NCBI GenBank assembly: GCA_900754175.1
Contig: CAAEBS010000097.1
Coordinates: 1-6,411 of the forward strand
DNA: 6,411 nucleotides
DNA from: Clostridia bacterium
GTDB taxonomy: Bacteria; Bacillota; Clostridia; Oscillospirales; CAG-272
Direction: 5' to 3'
Under the pieces are notes generated by a model. That model had not been told where the DNA came from. It saw only the letters and a program-made list of their open reading frames with translations, and did not search any database. The position numbers were made by a program, and so were the translations under genes. How positions within the stretch are numbered: the stretch's first letter is position 1; every line of letters begins with the position of its first letter. Of this stretch, positions 6,191 through 6,411 are shown piece after piece.

Positions 6191-6204
6191 AAGATTAGAT
6201 TTTA

Positions 6205-6230
6205 CGCTGGGATTCCGGCGTTATTTTTTT
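6205..6230 (+). terminator. Intrinsic terminator, second of two
   Basis: CGCTGG (6205-6210) pairs with CCGGCG (6215-6220) around GATT, with one G-U pair, and is followed directly by TTATTTTTTT (6221-6230). This is the best plus-strand terminator in the window and the likely final end of the mutase transcript, about 320 bases past its stop codon. Confidence 0.72.
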
Positions 6231-6247
6231 AGCTTCAAGCTAATAAA

Positions 6248-6378
6248 AAAGCCTTCTCCTGTGGGAGAAGGGGGACCACGGTAGTGGTGGATGAGGAGTC
6301 CTCGGGATAGACTTACTTATACCCGACACCTCATCCGTCAGCCTCCGGCTGCCACCTTCTCCCACTGGAGAAGGCTTT
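6248..6378. repeat. 131-bp MITE-like element with 24-bp self-complementary inverted ends
   Basis: The left end (6248-6271) and right end (6355-6378) are inverted copies matching at 23 of 24 bases. Each end is itself a hairpin (CCTTCTCC / GGAGAAGG with a 4-base loop). Inside are stems ACCAC/GTGGT (6275-6288), GGATGAGG/CCTCATCC (6289-6296 with 6329-6336), TCGGG/CCCGA (6302-6306 with 6322-6326) and CAGCC/GGCTG (6339-6351), so nearly the whole element can fold into one branched structure. It contains no gene. Outward of each end lies a T-run, TTTTTT on the minus strand at 6250-6245 and TTTCGTTTGTTT on the plus strand at 6376-6387. GCTAATAA occurs on both sides (6239-6246, 6399-6406), but the right copy is 20 bases from the end, so a target-site duplication is not established. 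Bases 6379-6411 hold nothing else I can identify. Confidence 0.72.
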
Positions 6379-6411
6379 CGTTTGTTTATGCCTTATTTGC
6401 TAATAAGTATA

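Noticed and set aside
6029..6232. Small open frames on both strands (also 5963-6145 minus) that could be annotated as hypothetical proteins
   Set aside because: They run through the REP-like repeat. Their translations (CHPERRAKPG-type) are typical artefacts of such repeats, and no ribosome binding site is present.
6248..6378. CRISPR array or attachment site at the right-end repeats
   Set aside because: The repeats are inverted, not regularly spaced direct repeats. There is no spacer pattern, no cas gene and no integrase in view.

Overview
The window looks like a chromosomal segment of a low-to-moderate GC Gram-positive bacterium, most likely a gut-type member of the Clostridia (Oscillospiraceae/Ruminococcaceae-like). 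The evidence is strong AGGAGG-type ribosome binding sites, sigma-A type promoters of TTGACA/TATAAT form, a lipoprotein-type solute-binding protein, a clostridial-looking variant of adenylosuccinate synthase, and short palindromic repeats of a style I associate with that group. The taxonomic call is inference from these features, not a database match.

Layout. Positions 1-98 hold a bidirectional intrinsic terminator and a second large inverted repeat. Positions 119-1390 (minus) encode PurA, with its own promoter at 1460-1487. A perfect 16-bp-arm palindrome (1521-1555) separates purA from the end of a three-gene minus-strand operon: solute-binding lipoprotein (3199-3993), permease (2377-3063) and ATPase (1578-2366) of a polar amino acid ABC importer. 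This operon starts from a near-consensus promoter at 4058-4086, and a cluster of hairpins (3099-3174) lies between the binding-protein and permease genes. A divergent promoter (4169-4197) drives a plus-strand phospho-sugar mutase of the phosphoglucomutase type (4230-5909). The last 500 bases (5910-6411) contain no credible gene. They hold a 15-bp-stem hairpin repeat, a GC-rich REP-like repeat, two tandem related terminators, and a compact 131-bp element with 24-bp inverted ends.

How the genes work together. They are three independent housekeeping units: purine synthesis (IMP to adenylosuccinate), amino acid uptake, and interconversion of hexose 6-phosphate and 1-phosphate. Only the ABC genes form an operon. 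Nothing suggests a defence, secondary-metabolite or mobile-gene system. The best candidates for a second look are noncoding: the 131-bp element whose two ends each form an outward-facing terminator, the structured gap inside the ABC operon, and the divergent substrate-site motifs of PurA.
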